From positions 7,589,501-7,653,500 of the forward strand of contig JAULJL010000005.1 of the NCBI GenBank assembly GCA_030761205.1: DNA of 64,000 nucleotides. Direction: 5' to 3'. Under the pieces are notes generated by a model, which was not told the DNA's origin, made no database searches, and saw only the letters and a program-made list of their open reading frames with translations. This document shows, one piece after another, positions 10,461 to 21,374 of the stretch (position 1 is its first letter; each line of letters opens with the position of its first letter). The stretch comes from Fremontodendron californicum. Taxonomy: Eukaryota; Streptophyta; Magnoliopsida; Malvales; Malvaceae. A program made the position numbers and the translations under genes.

Positions 10461-13400
10461 ATGGTTTCTGAAAGCAGCAATACCTCTTCATATCCCATCA
10501 AAACCATAGTTATTTTGGTCCAAGAAAACCGCTCATTCGATCACATGCTAGGCTGGTTCAAGTCCCTCAACCCTGAAATCAATGGCGTAAACGGCTCCGA
10601 ATCCAACCCCATTTCCACATCCGACCCAAACTCTTCCAGGATCTTCTTCAAAGACAATTCTGAGTACGTTGACCCTGACCCTGGTCACTCCATCCAAGCC
10701 ATTTACGAGCAAGTATTCGGTAAGCCTTGGAGCTCTGATGATGACCCTAACCCAGTACCCCATGAGCCAACAATGAATGGGTTCGCTCAAAACGCTGAAA
10801 GTACCGAAAAGGGAATGGCGGAGGCAGTGATGAAAGGGTTTAGACCTGAGGCAGTGCCTGTTTACAAAGAGTTGGCATTGAACTTTGCGATATGTGACCG
10901 GTGGTTCGCCTCAGTGCCGGCTTCGACGCAGCCTAACCGGTTGTTTGTGCACTCGGCTACATCACATGGGGCTACAAGCAATGACACAATAAAGCTGATC
11001 CAAGGGTTTCCTCAAAAGACAATATTTGAGTCATTGGATGAAAGTGGTTTTAGTTTTGGGATATATTATCAATACCCTCCATCGACCTTGTTCTACAGGT
11101 AATTAAATACGTAACAAATTTTCACATGGCTACATTTATAATATATCGGAGCATCTCCAATCTCTTATTTTATTTTTAGGATGCAGCTTTTTTTGTTAAA
11201 AAAAAAAAAAAAAATACATGCCTATGTTTATTAATTTCCCCTTCTTTTTCTTTAAATAGTTTGTTATTCACACATCTAACATGGTGTGCATATGTTTCAT
11301 CATGCCCTTTTTGCGTAACCTTTTTTCTTAGGTACAAATTAGGTCATGGTATTGAAGTTTTTTTAGACCTGATAATTCGTGTATTCGTGTCGTGTTCATA
11401 TTATTTTTCTGAGTCATAATCGTGTTTAAAGTGTTATATATTTATATAAAATTTGTTACGTTAATAATTTATTTTATATAAATTTTAACACGTTCGTATT
11501 ACTTTTTCATGTCGTATCATATTTTATGTCATATTTTAGTTATTTTTTTTCATATCGTGTAATCATGTCGTGTTTAAAATTATCAAATCTAAATTTTTGG
11601 GCTAGAGGTCACCCACCCTCGATCCTCGAAGCAACATTCAAAGACTCCTCCTCTATTAATCTAATTTAGCTACGTACCCTCCCCTCACTTGTATGAAGAA
11701 TTCTTATGTGTTTTGTTCTAAATTGAAATTATAGTCTTGTTAGCGGATGATTCTTAATTAATGTGTCACCATTAAAATTTGTGGCGTGATAATGGTTATT
11801 TTTTTTTTTTTTTTAAATGAGTCTATTCCTAAGGATACTTAGTTTTAAGGTTAAAGTTGGAGATCCGAATATTACAAATAATAAATTGAAAAATTAAGTG
11901 CTGAGACTTAATGCTAAATCTTATATGTATTGAATTTATGTTGTGTGACCAAAAAATAAATTTTGTGTGATGTAAAAATATCCATTTTTTTAATCTTTTG
12001 TATGGTTAAAAATAAGATATGAATTAAATTAAATTTATTTGCTGAGTGTGTAATTAGGCTTTTTAATGACATTTTAAAAGAAGGATTCAAATTGAAAACT
12101 TCCTCAATTAAACTAGAAATTTCTCCAGCCTAATACAACTTGCTCAATTACTGCATTTTAAGCTAACATTTGAAAATTGAAAGATGAAAAGAGAAAAGAA
12201 GAGAAGAGGGAAAAAGGCCCTTAGACCAAGATTTTCCAACATCTTACTTAGCTTTTAAGGTATAATCAAGTCACCAAGTTAGTGGTTATTAAGGCTTCTT
12301 TTATAGTCCACAACTCCACATTATTTAGCCCCTGCTGAAGGCAAATATATTAGTAATTGTGTTCAAATACAATGAAAGAAATGCTCATCTAACAAGTGCA
12401 ACAACTGATGGTTCTCAAAATTTTTAAGTCTCGATTTTTATTCCTTTTCATTTTACCATTTTTTGGGGGTCAAGAACAATCTGATTTAGACATGATAATT
12501 CGTACATGTTTGTTGTGTTTCATTTTTTTTTCATGTCAACCGTATAAATATAAATGTGATACAAATTATTAAATATATCAAAATACTAAACACCAATGAT
12601 GTGTATTAAACATATCGTGTTAACTATATTCAAATGTGTCATGTGGTGTTTGTTTTCATTTTTATTAAACGTGTCGTGTTTGTATGGTGTTTTTTGTCGT
12701 GTCAAAAATTACCATATCTTATTTGAATTGATGTTGATTAAATGACAATGACTTGTTTTCTGTTTCTATAGTTTACATTGACTTGTCTTATTTTGAATCT
12801 GTCCACTGCTAAAAGTCCATCTTACATGTAAAAATCCAAGGTAAAATGCAATGAAAGTAGTATAAATATCCTGGTAATTTATAAATATTGCTCTGCTATT
12901 CCCAATTATAGGTACAAGAATTTATCAGTTTAAAATCATTTTTATGCTTTGATTCATAAATTCTCATATAATTTATTTGAATAATAATACAAAAAGCTGG
13001 CAATCTAACTTTTTTCTTTCGATCAAGCTTTCACGATTTATGATTTTATCTTTGATTAGAACATAAATTATATAGGAAGCTCCCCTGTTTTTCTGTACTC
13101 TGATAGAATAAACTCCATGCTGCCAGGAATCTTAGACAAGTGAAGTACTTCAATAACTTTCATCAATTTGATCTACACTTTAAGAAGCATTGTGAAGAAG
13201 GGAAGCTCCCAAACTATGTTGTCGTGGAACAAAGATACTTCGATCTCTTGTCGGTGCCTGCAAATGATGATCATCCATCCCATGATGTCTCAGAAGGCCA
13301 AAAATTTGTAAAGGAAGTTTATGAGGCACTAAGAGGTAGCCCCCAGTGGAATGAAATGTTGTTAGTAATTACATATGATGAACATGGTGGATTTTATGAC

Positions 13401-14880
13401 CATGTTCCAACTCCTACAACTGGGGTCCCTAGCCCTGATGATATTGTTGGTCCTGAACCATATTACTTCAAGTTTGACAGGCTTGGTGTTCGAGTTCCTA
13501 CATTTTTTATTTCTCCCTGGATTGAACCAGGAACAGGTAAGCCGAGTCTCTACTATAAAGTAAATTAATGTTGTTTGTTGTTTAACTTGTAACTTTTGGA
13601 GCCTAGGAAGCACGGATAATACGGATACGATACGACACGGCAATATGAGAATTTTTTAAAAATTAGGATATGGGTACGGCAGGACATTGTAATAAAAATT
13701 ATGTTTTTATGTAATAATATAAAATAAAAATATATAATTGATATTTTTCAATTAAATATTAACGTGTAAATAATTTTAAATTTTTTAAAATTATTTTTGA
13801 ATTTAAAAATTTGAATCTTAAAAAGCCTATTACAATCAAATTGCTGATTGTTGATTCTATATTTGGGAGAAAATACAAAAGAAAAAAAAAATCGCGTGTC
13901 CAGTCGTGTCTTGACCATGCTTTGATCGTGTCCGATTTTATTTTCAATTTTTTGACATGTCCTCGTATGCCCGACACATATTTCGCCGTGTCACATATGT
14001 GTCCAACATTTAGACACTCCCTTGACAGAAATGTCCGTGCTTCATAGTCCGGAGGTCATCCAATAACTGTTGCTTATGAAATTTGCAGTGATACATGGGC
14101 CTTCAGGGCCATATCCTGCTTCAGAATTTGAGCATTCATCAATTCCAGCAACTGTCAAAAAGATTTTCAATCTAAAAGAGTTCCTGACAAAGCGTGATGC
14201 ATGGGCTGGCACTTTTGAAGGTGTTCTAAGTAGGAAGGGCCCAAGAACAGATTGCCCAGGTAAATAAGCAAGGCCTCAAATTGTCACTATTTAAAGGAAA
14301 CATGCATTTTAGACTATATTGCTCCGATTATTTATTTATTTTTTTTGAAGTATTCGTGTCAGACATTCATGTACGACACATATCCGGATATAAGTATGGG
14401 GATATGACCCTCCAAGGACATTCAAAATACATGGAAAAACTTGAAAAAAATTGAACATACTCGTATCCGACACTCACACCCGAATCCGAGTAACATAGAT
14501 TTTAGAAGTCATGGATTGATTACCTAAATCTGATATCTATTGCAGTTACATTACCTGAACCGGTGAAAATGAGAGATACTGAGGCTAAAGAGACGGCGAA
14601 ACTAAGTGAATTTCAAGAAGAATTAGTACAAATGGCAGCAGTATTGAATGGAGACCATAAAAGGGAAATTTATCCTCACAAACTTGTGGAGAACATGACA
14701 GTGGCAGAGGCTGTTAAGTATGTGGATGGTGCCTTCAAGAAATTCTGTGATGAATGCCAAAAGGCAAAAGAAAGGGGAATACATGAACCTGAGATTGTTG
14801 AATTAGGAAAACTGGCTGAAAGGTCAAAACCCAAATCTTTTATTTACAAAATGCTTTCCTGCTTTGTCTGCCATAATTGA
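10461..14880 (+). CDS. NPC4: Non-specific phospholipase C (NPC4-like), four exons
   Basis: Predicted to hydrolyse membrane phospholipids, and possibly glycosyl-inositol-phosphoceramides, to diacylglycerol and a phosphorylated headgroup; this is family knowledge. Exons are 10461-11098, 13127-13536, 14089-14259 and 14546-14880. All junctions are GT-AG and rejoin in frame to 517 codons plus stop, against about 540 for Arabidopsis NPC4 as I recall it. Visible phosphoesterase motifs are ENRSFDH (residues 22-28), ASTQPNRLFVHSATSHG, PSHDVSEGQK and TYDEHGGFYDHV (about 295-306). There is no signal peptide, which fits the NPC3/4/5 group rather than NPC1/2/6. The C-terminus ends KMLSCFVCHN, with cysteines where NPC4 is reported to be lipid-anchored to the plasma membrane. 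Introns 1-3 carry hAT-like MITEs, and a decayed copy follows at 15481. The subgroup assignment is less certain than the family. Confidence 0.93.
11364..11591. mobile_element. hAT-like MITE (GATAATTCGTG family) in NPC intron 1
   Basis: The ends TAGACCTGATAATTCGTG and, reverse complemented, TAGATTTGATAATTTTAAAC form an imperfect inverted repeat. The flanks agtttttt and aatttttg match at 6 of 8. The interior repeats tcgtgt-type motifs. Similar sequences lie at 4676, 12487, 19790, 47620, 48537 and 62670. Confidence 0.65.
12487..12721. mobile_element. hAT-like MITE (GATAATTCGTG family), second copy in NPC intron 1
   Basis: The ends are TAGACATGATAATTCGTAC and, reverse complemented, TAAGATATGGTAATTTTTG. 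The flanking octamers atctgatt and tttgaatt agree poorly (5 of 8), so the exact edges are uncertain. It carries the same cgtgtcgtgttt motifs as the copy at 11364. Confidence 0.55.
13603..14047. mobile_element. hAT-like element in NPC intron 2
   Basis: This 445-bp element begins CTAGGAAGCACGGATAATAC; its other end, reverse complemented, begins CTATGAAGCACGGACATTTC. The flanks tttggagc and tccggagg share 5 of 8 bases. It fills most of intron 2 and ends about 40 bp before the acceptor of exon 3. It is related at its ends to the element at 21257-21817. Confidence 0.7.
14314..14498. mobile_element. Short hAT-like MITE in NPC intron 3
   Basis: A 185-bp element with ends CTATATTGCTCCGATTA and, reverse complemented, CTATGTTACTCGGATTCGGG. 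It is flanked by a perfect 8-bp duplication, attttaga, at 14306-14313 and 14499-14506. Family members lie in two TatD introns (21852, 23047) and, with eroded edges, at 35177 and 44300. Confidence 0.88.
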
Positions 14881-15480
14881 AAACTCTGAATCTTTTAATT
14901 TCCAGCAGGAAATCTTTCTTTGGCCTTGCCTATTAGGGGCAAGATAATGATATTTGTTTGAGTTGTTTGATTCAATAATGTTTAGTAGTATCCTGTTTGA
15001 ACATGTAAGATCTACTGTCTAGTTAGCTTTTACAATGTAATTTGTATTTATCTAATTATGTTTATATCACAATGAAACTCTAATTCTTAATCCAAAAGCT
15101 CAATAATGATGAAACTAGTTTTTTTTTTTTTTCCCTCTCTTCTTTTTCATGTTAGAAATTATTACTTGTTAGCCTGCAAATAATTGTTACAAAGATTTTC
15201 TCAAGCTAGTGAGAATGAAACCGGTTTGTAATACATCACACTAGAAGCTTTTCACGACAATCTCATAATTGTTGAAGCTAGTGAGAAAGACTTTATGAAT
15301 AGAATTACTTGAATTTTATAGAAATGGCAGAAAAAAAAAAATCCCAAATTCAAAGAGAAAGAAAGAAAGAAAAATAAATCAATCTCATTATTCTTATAAC
15401 TATCATTCTATAAAAGAGATATTTATTCATCTGAATTAATTGGTACCCATAAAATGATTTCATTATATTGACAATATAAG

Positions 15481-16402
15481 GAACCTTAGGCAATTGAAAT
15501 ATGTGGACAATTTCCATCTAAAGCTTCAAACGCCACTGCGAGAAAGGGAAGCTACCAAATTATGTGGTGACTGAGACAAGATATTTTCACATTTTAACAG
15601 CCGCTGCAAATGATGATCACCCATGATGTTTCAGATCAGAAGCTTGTAAAAGAAATCTATGATAGGCACTTAGATCAAGTCCCCAGTGGAAAGAAATCTT
15701 GTTCCTGGTTACATATGATGAACATGGTGGTTTTTATGACCATGTCCCGACGCCTACCGCCGCCCCTAGTGCGCGCGGATGATATTGTTCGACCTCAGCC
15801 TTATAATTTCAAGTTTGATCGCCTTGGTTTCAGGTTCAAGCCATTATATTGTTTCTCCATGGATTGAATAAGTGTACATATCATTGTCCAAAGAGTCGCA
15901 TTAGAATCTTCTTTCCTCGAAATAGAAAAACATTTTCTCTGAAAGGATAGAATAGAAGCTATATAATTTCATCAATATTATTCAGTGTTGCATAGACCAT
16001 CGGGGCCAGATACGACATCAGAGTTCGAGCATTCCTCAATTGCAGTGCAGCAACACTTGAAAATATTTTCAATCTGAAAGAATTTCTAACAAAGTGTGAT
16101 GCATGGGGCTGGTTCCTTTGATATTGTTGTGAATAGAAGCAGCCCAAGAACAGATTGTCCAGGTAATTAAGCAACCGAAAGAAAACCCTTTATTCATACA
16201 ACCAAAATCCTACAGTTTCTTTTTTCCTCATAAACTAATTGAAACTATATTGCATACAAATGTAGAAAAATTGGCCTGAGCCTGAGAAAATGAAGACACT
16301 GATGCAAAAGAAACTGCGAAACTAAGCGATTTTCAGGAAGAACTAGTACAAGCAAGCAGCAGCAGCATTGAATGGAGATCACTTGAAAGACATTTATCTT
16401 GC
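15481..16402 (+). pseudogene. Truncated tandem copy of the phospholipase gene (exons 2-4)
   Basis: Sequence homologous to NPC exons 2, 3 and 4 lies in order with intron positions kept: exon 2 from 15481 to about 15869 after a conserved AG, exon 3 at 15986-16162 with intact AG and GT, and exon 4 from 16266 to about 16402. Recognisable pieces include the start NLRQLKY, the DEHGGFYDHV block near 15718 and a LHRPSGP block at 15986. Frameshifts and an in-frame stop after the FKFDRLGF block break the frame, exon 4 stops early, and no exon 1 is visible upstream. Retained introns point to DNA-level tandem duplication, not retroposition. The MITEs of the parent's introns 2 and 3 are absent, so they either inserted after the duplication or were lost here. 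Confidence 0.88.
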
Positions 16403-16770
16403 AGGGATGATTATTTGCATTGCATTGTTGTTGAAACCCATGAATTAATTGGATAATGTCAAGGTTCAAGTTTGATATTCAGATCTGGAAAAATAGGCTT
16501 ATATTTGCCTAACAGCTATCTGAAAATGTCTTAAATGCAGACGAGTGGACACATGTTGGAGTAGATTAGAGATGGATTTACAATGAGAAGAGTAAATCTT
16601 AAAAACCTTTTGCTATCTTAAGAACTTCTTGATAAATACTATGTAACTACCACAAGCTTAAGGAAAATTTTAATTTTGTCCCCCACTGAAATTGATCTAG
16701 TATCTCAATTTAAATTCGATTATTTCTTCATTTGAAAATCTATATTTTGGGAATAAATACTCGTTGATAT
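16403..16770. other. Intergenic sequence
   Basis: About 370 bp between the phospholipase pseudogene and the TRIM element. Nothing recognisable is seen. Confidence 0.5.
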
Positions 16771-17129
16771 TGTTAAGTATCCAACTTAAAACCAATTAAT
16801 AATAGGTGGAGAGGCCCAATTTTAGTATAAGATTACAGAAAATGTCCAACTTTAATATAAGATTACAGAAAATCCAATACTTAATAAATATAGGATAACA
16901 CCACTTAACACTCCCCTCACGTGTAAATCATCGTGCTACATGTGGACAACCTCAACAGGGGTCGTCAACCTCACAAGGGATTAGGCAGGAATAATAAACA
17001 CAAACTGGCCTCTGATACCATGTTAAGTATCCAACCTAAAACCAATTCGTAACAGATGGAGAGCCCAACTTTAATATAAGATTACAGGAAATCTAATACT
17101 TAATAGATATGGGATAACACCACTTAACA
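16771..17129 (-). mobile_element. TRIM: miniature LTR retrotransposon
   Basis: Two near-identical terminal repeats, 16771-16910 (140 bp) and 17021-17129 (109 bp), both start tgttaag and end cttaaca on either strand. On the minus strand the 5' LTR is followed at once by TGGTATCAGAGGCC, which fits a primer binding site for initiator methionine tRNA (17020 downward). The purine stretch GTGAGGGGAGTG immediately precedes the 3' LTR, as expected of a polypurine tract. Only about 110 bp lie between the LTRs and they have no coding capacity. The flanks gatat (16766-16770) and gatgt (17130-17134) are an imperfect 5-bp target duplication. The longer LTR is explained by an internal duplication of about 31 bp containing ataagattacagaaaat. 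Confidence 0.9.
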
Positions 17130-17894
17130 GATGTCTTCCGAGAGGTAAAGCATGTGAGTTCAGGAGATTTGTAAGAGGAAAGAAAGTTGGATCTGTCAAG
17201 CACGAAAAGAGGTTAGAAAGATGTTGGAGTCTAAGCTCTGAAACGTGTTTCGATGCTTAAATCAGTGAAGGTTTAAGAGAATTTTGGTACGAGACAAAAA
17301 GAATGAAAGAGAGAATGTCAGTGTCTAGAGAACTTAGACGAGGTCAACATTTACCTACTATTTTATACTTTATTGCTGGGTCATGTAAACGCAGGTCGAG
17401 CTGAGCCTAACAATACTAATTTTATTTGGTGTGATTGTCTTTAAATTTCATCTAAATCAAAATCAATAAGTGGAGATTTAATTGTTTAATCAAAAATATA
17501 TTAATAAAGCTTCCTTCATATTAATCTAGATATAGTCTATGAATTTAATGCTTCCCTGTAAAGAAATTAGAATGATCAGTTTGCCTTATTTTTCATTTGC
17601 CCAATCAATCTTAAGTCCTACATGATTGTTTGTTTGTTTTGAGGGCCTTCTAATTTCCCCCTTTTAATTTGTTTGTTTTGCAGTTTTGGTTGCTTTTTCT
17701 GCTAAGCTTATTACCAAAAGCACAGGCAAAAACGATATCTCCCAACAACACTAACAAAAACAAACCACTCCGCTTTCAATGCTATTTTCTTCCACCTTGA
17801 TGGGATCCCCAGATTTCCTTTTTCTTCAGCTCTAATCTTCAACAAATCATATAGAAAGAAAAAAAAAAAAAATCAGAAACAATAACTCATCCAC

Positions 17895-17937
<43 letters not shown>

Positions 17938-17959
17938 ATAATTTCGTCTCTACAATTCA
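17130..17959. other. Upstream region of the membrane-protein gene
   Basis: No gene before 17960. The last ~250 bases are C/T- and A-rich in the manner of a plant 5' leader and include an A run of roughly 37 bases (about 17899-17935), just upstream of the start codon. No clear TATA box was chosen. Confidence 0.35.
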
Positions 17960-18487
17960 ATGCAAGAATCAAAACAAGGAGATGCCAGAATCTACATCGT
18001 CTCAACCATTTTCTTTGCCTGCGTTGTAGCAGGTGGCGCATTCTTATGCCTTTACATGTTCCGGCCCGAGTCAGAATCTGCACCATGGTATCCAGTTCTA
18101 GGGATCATTCTTGTAAGCATTCCTTGGATCTTTTGGATTGGTGCTTACATATACAGGAGTTGTGCATATTGCTGTTGTGCTTCTGCAAGACTTGTAGCCA
18201 GATCAATTCATTCATCGGAAAATGAAGGTTCACCATTGAGATCGCCTAATGGTGATCATCATCGTCATGTTCATTTCGGCGAGGTTGTTGTGCTGGGAAG
18301 TAGCAAGTATAATCGGAATGACCATGGTGGCCGTGAAAGTCCGCGTCAAGATGCACAACGGAATCCTGAAACAGAGCTTGAAGGTAAAGAGAATTCTCAT
18401 GACAGCATTGCGTCGGACAAAGAATATATTTCAGCTGCATCAACGAAAGGCGAAGCACCATTAATTGTGTCATCAGCTTCAACATGA
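17960..18487 (+). CDS. Small two-helix membrane protein, function unknown
   Basis: An intronless 175-residue frame that I do not recognise by name. Residues 11-34 (IYIVSTIFFACVV onward) and 43-65 (WYPVLGIILVSIPWIFW onward) are two hydrophobic segments joined by a short RPESESAP loop. A cysteine cluster (C68, C71-C73) follows the second helix directly and would be a natural site for lipid attachment (inference). The C-terminal ~100 residues are hydrophilic, rich in Ser, Glu and His, and probably disordered, including an HHRHVHFGEVVVLG patch. The frame is supported by its consistent amphipathic layout and by ordinary codon use compared with the AT-rich surroundings. The start is the first ATG after the A-rich leader. 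Confidence 0.72.
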   Translation: MQESKQGDARIYIVSTIFFACVVAGGAFLCLYMFRPESESAPWYPVLGIILVSIPWIFWIGAYIYRSCAYCCCASARLVARSIHSSENEGSPLRSPNGDHHRHVHFGEVVVLGSSKYNRNDHGGRESPRQDAQRNPETELEGKENSHDSIASDKEYISAASTKGEAPLIVSSAST

Positions 18488-19100
18488 GGTTTTGTTAGTA
18501 CATGGGAACTGAAAATAATGAGAAATTAAAGAAGGCATGTAATAATGCCAGTTTCTTTTAAGGTTTTATTCGTTTCACCATTTAATAATTTGGTATGCAA
18601 AAGAGTTATCGGCGTATGAACCTCGAAAGATACAATGAAGTCCAGTGATTGACGAAGTTTTGCAATGACGAAATCAATCTACTGAGCATTCAACAGTTTA
18701 AGAACAAAATCATCAATTTTAGAATGTCCAAAAAAACTTGTGAGGATTTTATGGTTTTTGTTAAAACAATATCCAACCTTTATTATTTTCTATTTCTATA
18801 TCTTCCAACAATAAGAGTAGTTCTATTTATAAGCAAATAGACGTATCTTTGTATAGACATAATTGTCTAAATAGATGTCTATTTGGATAGTTACAACACT
18901 TAATAAATAACCAAGAGATACAACTCTTAATACATAATTAAGAGACACAACTTTTTAATTATTGAAGACATAACCTTTCACTTATCACATGCAAGACATT
19001 ATTTTGAAAATGTTCCAACAGGTTTTTCTTTTTTTTTTTATGTTGTCCATATATTTATAACCTTGAGGATATATTGAGACCCCTAATTCATCATGTTCTT
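18488..19100. other. 3' flank and possible LTR remnant
   Basis: The first ~100 bp after the stop are likely 3' UTR. The stretch 18725-19020 contains repeated gagatacaactctt and gagacacaactttt motifs and ends tgttccaaca. It resembles the gttgtgtctttataagac-type motifs at 55030-55190, so both may be remnants of one LTR family. I could not define paired ends. Confidence 0.3.
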
Positions 19101-19107
19101 CCACTTT

Positions 19108-19495
19108 GCCTTATCGATGAGGATCAGGGGCAGTGTCATAGAGAAATGAGCTTAGATGCTTGCGGGGAGAGGGCTCTTATGGACTTACTTAATGGAAGAT
19201 GACACCATGCATAATGGAAAGATGATATTGGGGCTGAGAAGTGGGAAAAGGAAAGTAACATTTCTTGTTACCATGCTTATTTTGCTCAGTTCTATGATGC
19301 TATAGGTATCAAATTTTAATGAAATAGTTCTTCGATTCTGGTTGACATGACATTTTTCTTTGTCTGTAGATGTGCTCTGAGGATTGAAAATGATGTTAGT
19401 TTACTGGTTGAACTTGTTCTTTACCTTCAATCATTTATGAGCTTTTTCCAGAAAGAAAAACTTCTGCAATTCCAGGCTTTAATAATAGAGTCTAC
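19108..19495 (+). pseudogene. Unidentified coding remnant
   Basis: From 19118 a frame reads protein-like (DEDQGQCHREMSLDACGE, then DIGAEKWEKE and YHAYFAQFYDAI) but contains a TGA and a TAA. A second block after a possible AG at 19370 reads CALRIENDVSLLVELVL and QFQALIIEST. The composition is clearly more protein-like than the surrounding filler, and a GT follows FYDAI. The family was not recognised. It ends just where the TatD exon-1 copy begins on the other strand. Confidence 0.4.
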
Positions 19496-19553
19496 GAAAT
19501 TAAAATAAATAAATAAATAAATAAAGTGTTGTGGCTATAAGCTAGACCTTGAT

Positions 19554-19680
19554 ATATACCTCTGTTATTCCATTGACAGCAAAGTATACAACTCCAGCCC
19601 ATAGGCAGAGGCAATGAGTAGGGGAGTTTGTCTAGGATTCTTTCATCTTGAAGGTGACAATGTGCTTCAAACAATTTCAT
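19554..19680 (-). pseudogene. Isolated, frameshifted copy of TatD exon 1
   Basis: On the minus strand the frame starts MKLFEAHCHLQDERILDKLP, almost the same as the first 20 residues of the TatD gene at 25194 (MKLFDAHCHLQDPRILNKAP). It then loses frame twice. In a shifted frame it continues GVVYFAVNGITE and ends at a GT exactly where exon 1 of the intact gene ends (GVLNFAVNGVSE). No further TatD exon is seen downstream. It lies about 1.3 kb beyond the 3' end of the intact gene in the same orientation, so it is probably what remains of a tandem duplicate. Confidence 0.88.
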
Positions 19681-19695
19681 GGCCATGGATTTCAA

Positions 19696-20330
19696 CTTTG
19701 TTTCACTTGAAATAATTGAGAAAACAATAAGATATATATATATATATATACATATAATTTTAATACTGCATTATTTCATTTTCGCTAAATCTAATAATTT
19801 TATACACGATACAAAAATAAAAACACGAACACGACTCACTTAATAGACATAAAAATGGTGAAATAAACACAACACGTTTAAATATGATTAACACGACGTA
19901 TTTAATACACATATCATATTCATATTTAGAATTTTGATACATTTAATAATTTGTATTCTTTTTATATTTATACAATTGATATGAAAAAAACACGACACAT
20001 AATAAATATACACAATTAGTTCGGTTTTTATCTTCAGTCGAACTTGAACTTTAGAAATAAAATTTAATCGAATTCGAATCTAGTTTCGAGTCAAATTCAA
20101 GCTGAACTCGAGTTTCTTACTATTTGAGTGCGGCTCAACTCAATTAAATCTTTAGGCCCAAGCCACTGCCGGATTGAACGGATAACCTTGTGAAAAGTTC
20201 TATTTATATTTAATTCAAACTAATTTTTCAAGTTTTTTTTTTTTTTTTTTATACTTTTCGAAGTTATCATAAAAAATTAGTTAAAATATAAAATAAGCTA
20301 TTGTACTTAATATATATATATATATATGAA
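19696..20330. other. AT-rich interval with hAT-like remnants
   Basis: It contains a short TA run (19731-19752), a GATAATTCGTG-family remnant in inverted orientation (about 19790-20015, with cacgacacat and acgacgtattt motifs), and a fragment rich in tcgaattcgaatc and tcgagttt (20020-20190) like the subterminal parts of other hAT-like elements. No gene seen. Confidence 0.45.
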
Positions 20331-20744
20331 GATCCAGTTATATTAGTGTAAAACTAAATTAATTTTAAACACTTTTGTAACTTTTTAAACGATTTATATT
20401 TTAACAAATCGACCGTTGAATTTAACAATATAATTGTACTCATCGTGCACGTAAAATTTCGAATCGATCCGATATCTCTATCATATCGATCGAGAATACT
20501 GTCTTTTTCAATATATATTTAACGGTTGAAAGTTTTTTACATCGAACAAATAGTTAGACATTTTTAATTTACTCGAAACTCGACGTGCAATAGTTAGACA
20601 TTTTTAATTTACTCGAAACTCGACGTGCATGATCTACGTAAATAGAACATAAAATACGACGGTCGGATTAAATAAATATAAAACGTATAAAAAGTTATGG
20701 AAGTGCATAAAACTAATTTAGTTTTACACTAGTGTAAGTGAATC
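20331..20744. mobile_element. Long-TIR MITE, possibly Mutator-like
   Basis: The left end GATCCAGTTATATTAGTG and the right end, reverse complemented, GATTCACTTACACTAGTG are followed on both sides by TAAAACTAAATTA. The inverted repeat continues for about 60 bp with scattered mismatches. Internally a 40-bp unit (aatagttagac through actcgacgtgc) is duplicated in tandem at 20549-20588 and 20589-20628. Flanking TA-rich DNA hides any target duplication, so assignment to Mutator-like rather than another superfamily is inference. It lies just 3' of the TatD gene. Confidence 0.7.
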
Positions 20745-20938
20745 TCTCTCTATATATAAATATATATATATATATAAATCTTAGAATTGCAAGGTAATTG
20801 AACTCTGAAAAAAAAAAAAAAAAAAAAATTTATCTAAAGATTTTCTATAAACATTTCAGCTTTTTCACATTTGCAAGATACACAAAATGGTATGAAAGCA
20901 TGTTCCCAATTGCTGAAAAAGATAAAGACATTAAATTA

Positions 20939-21341
20939 TCATCCTAAGGCAACTTTTGAACCTTGATAAGAAAACAATTGTATTGCATTTCTGTAGCTTC
21001 TTTCTGCAAGTTCCTCTTTACTAATTTCCAGCAACGTTGCAACATAATCAAGCACCTAAAGTTAATACCAAAAAAAAAAACTTCCAAATGTTACAAACAG
21101 TGTGCATATCTGAACATATTTGTTATAAAATACATATAATGCAAGTAGGGGTAAAAGCATATAGCACATCATGTGGTCAAAACTAAATGATGACACCTCA
21201 AGCAAATTTAACTACCGGTCTTAGATGCGATAACCAAATATTTGGACGACTCCCTCCTACGTTGCATGGATACGGGTACGGTATCGGTATCCGGTACGGG
21301 TGCGAGATACGGTAATTTTTAAAAAACTAGGGTACAGGTAC

Positions 21342-21374
<33 letters not shown>

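Noticed and set aside
10241..10471. 76-codon frame overlapping the phospholipase start
   Set aside because: No protein-like composition beyond a hydrophobic T-rich stretch. It would matter only as an upstream ORF, and the transcript start is unknown.
16771..17129. Cassandra-type TRIM with a 5S-like promoter
   Set aside because: The LTRs are too short (109-140 bp) and I see no 5S-type promoter boxes; it is a TRIM but not that family.
18725..19020. Solo LTR
   Set aside because: Repeated motifs and a tgttccaaca end suggest it, but a matching 5' TG end and target duplication could not be identified.
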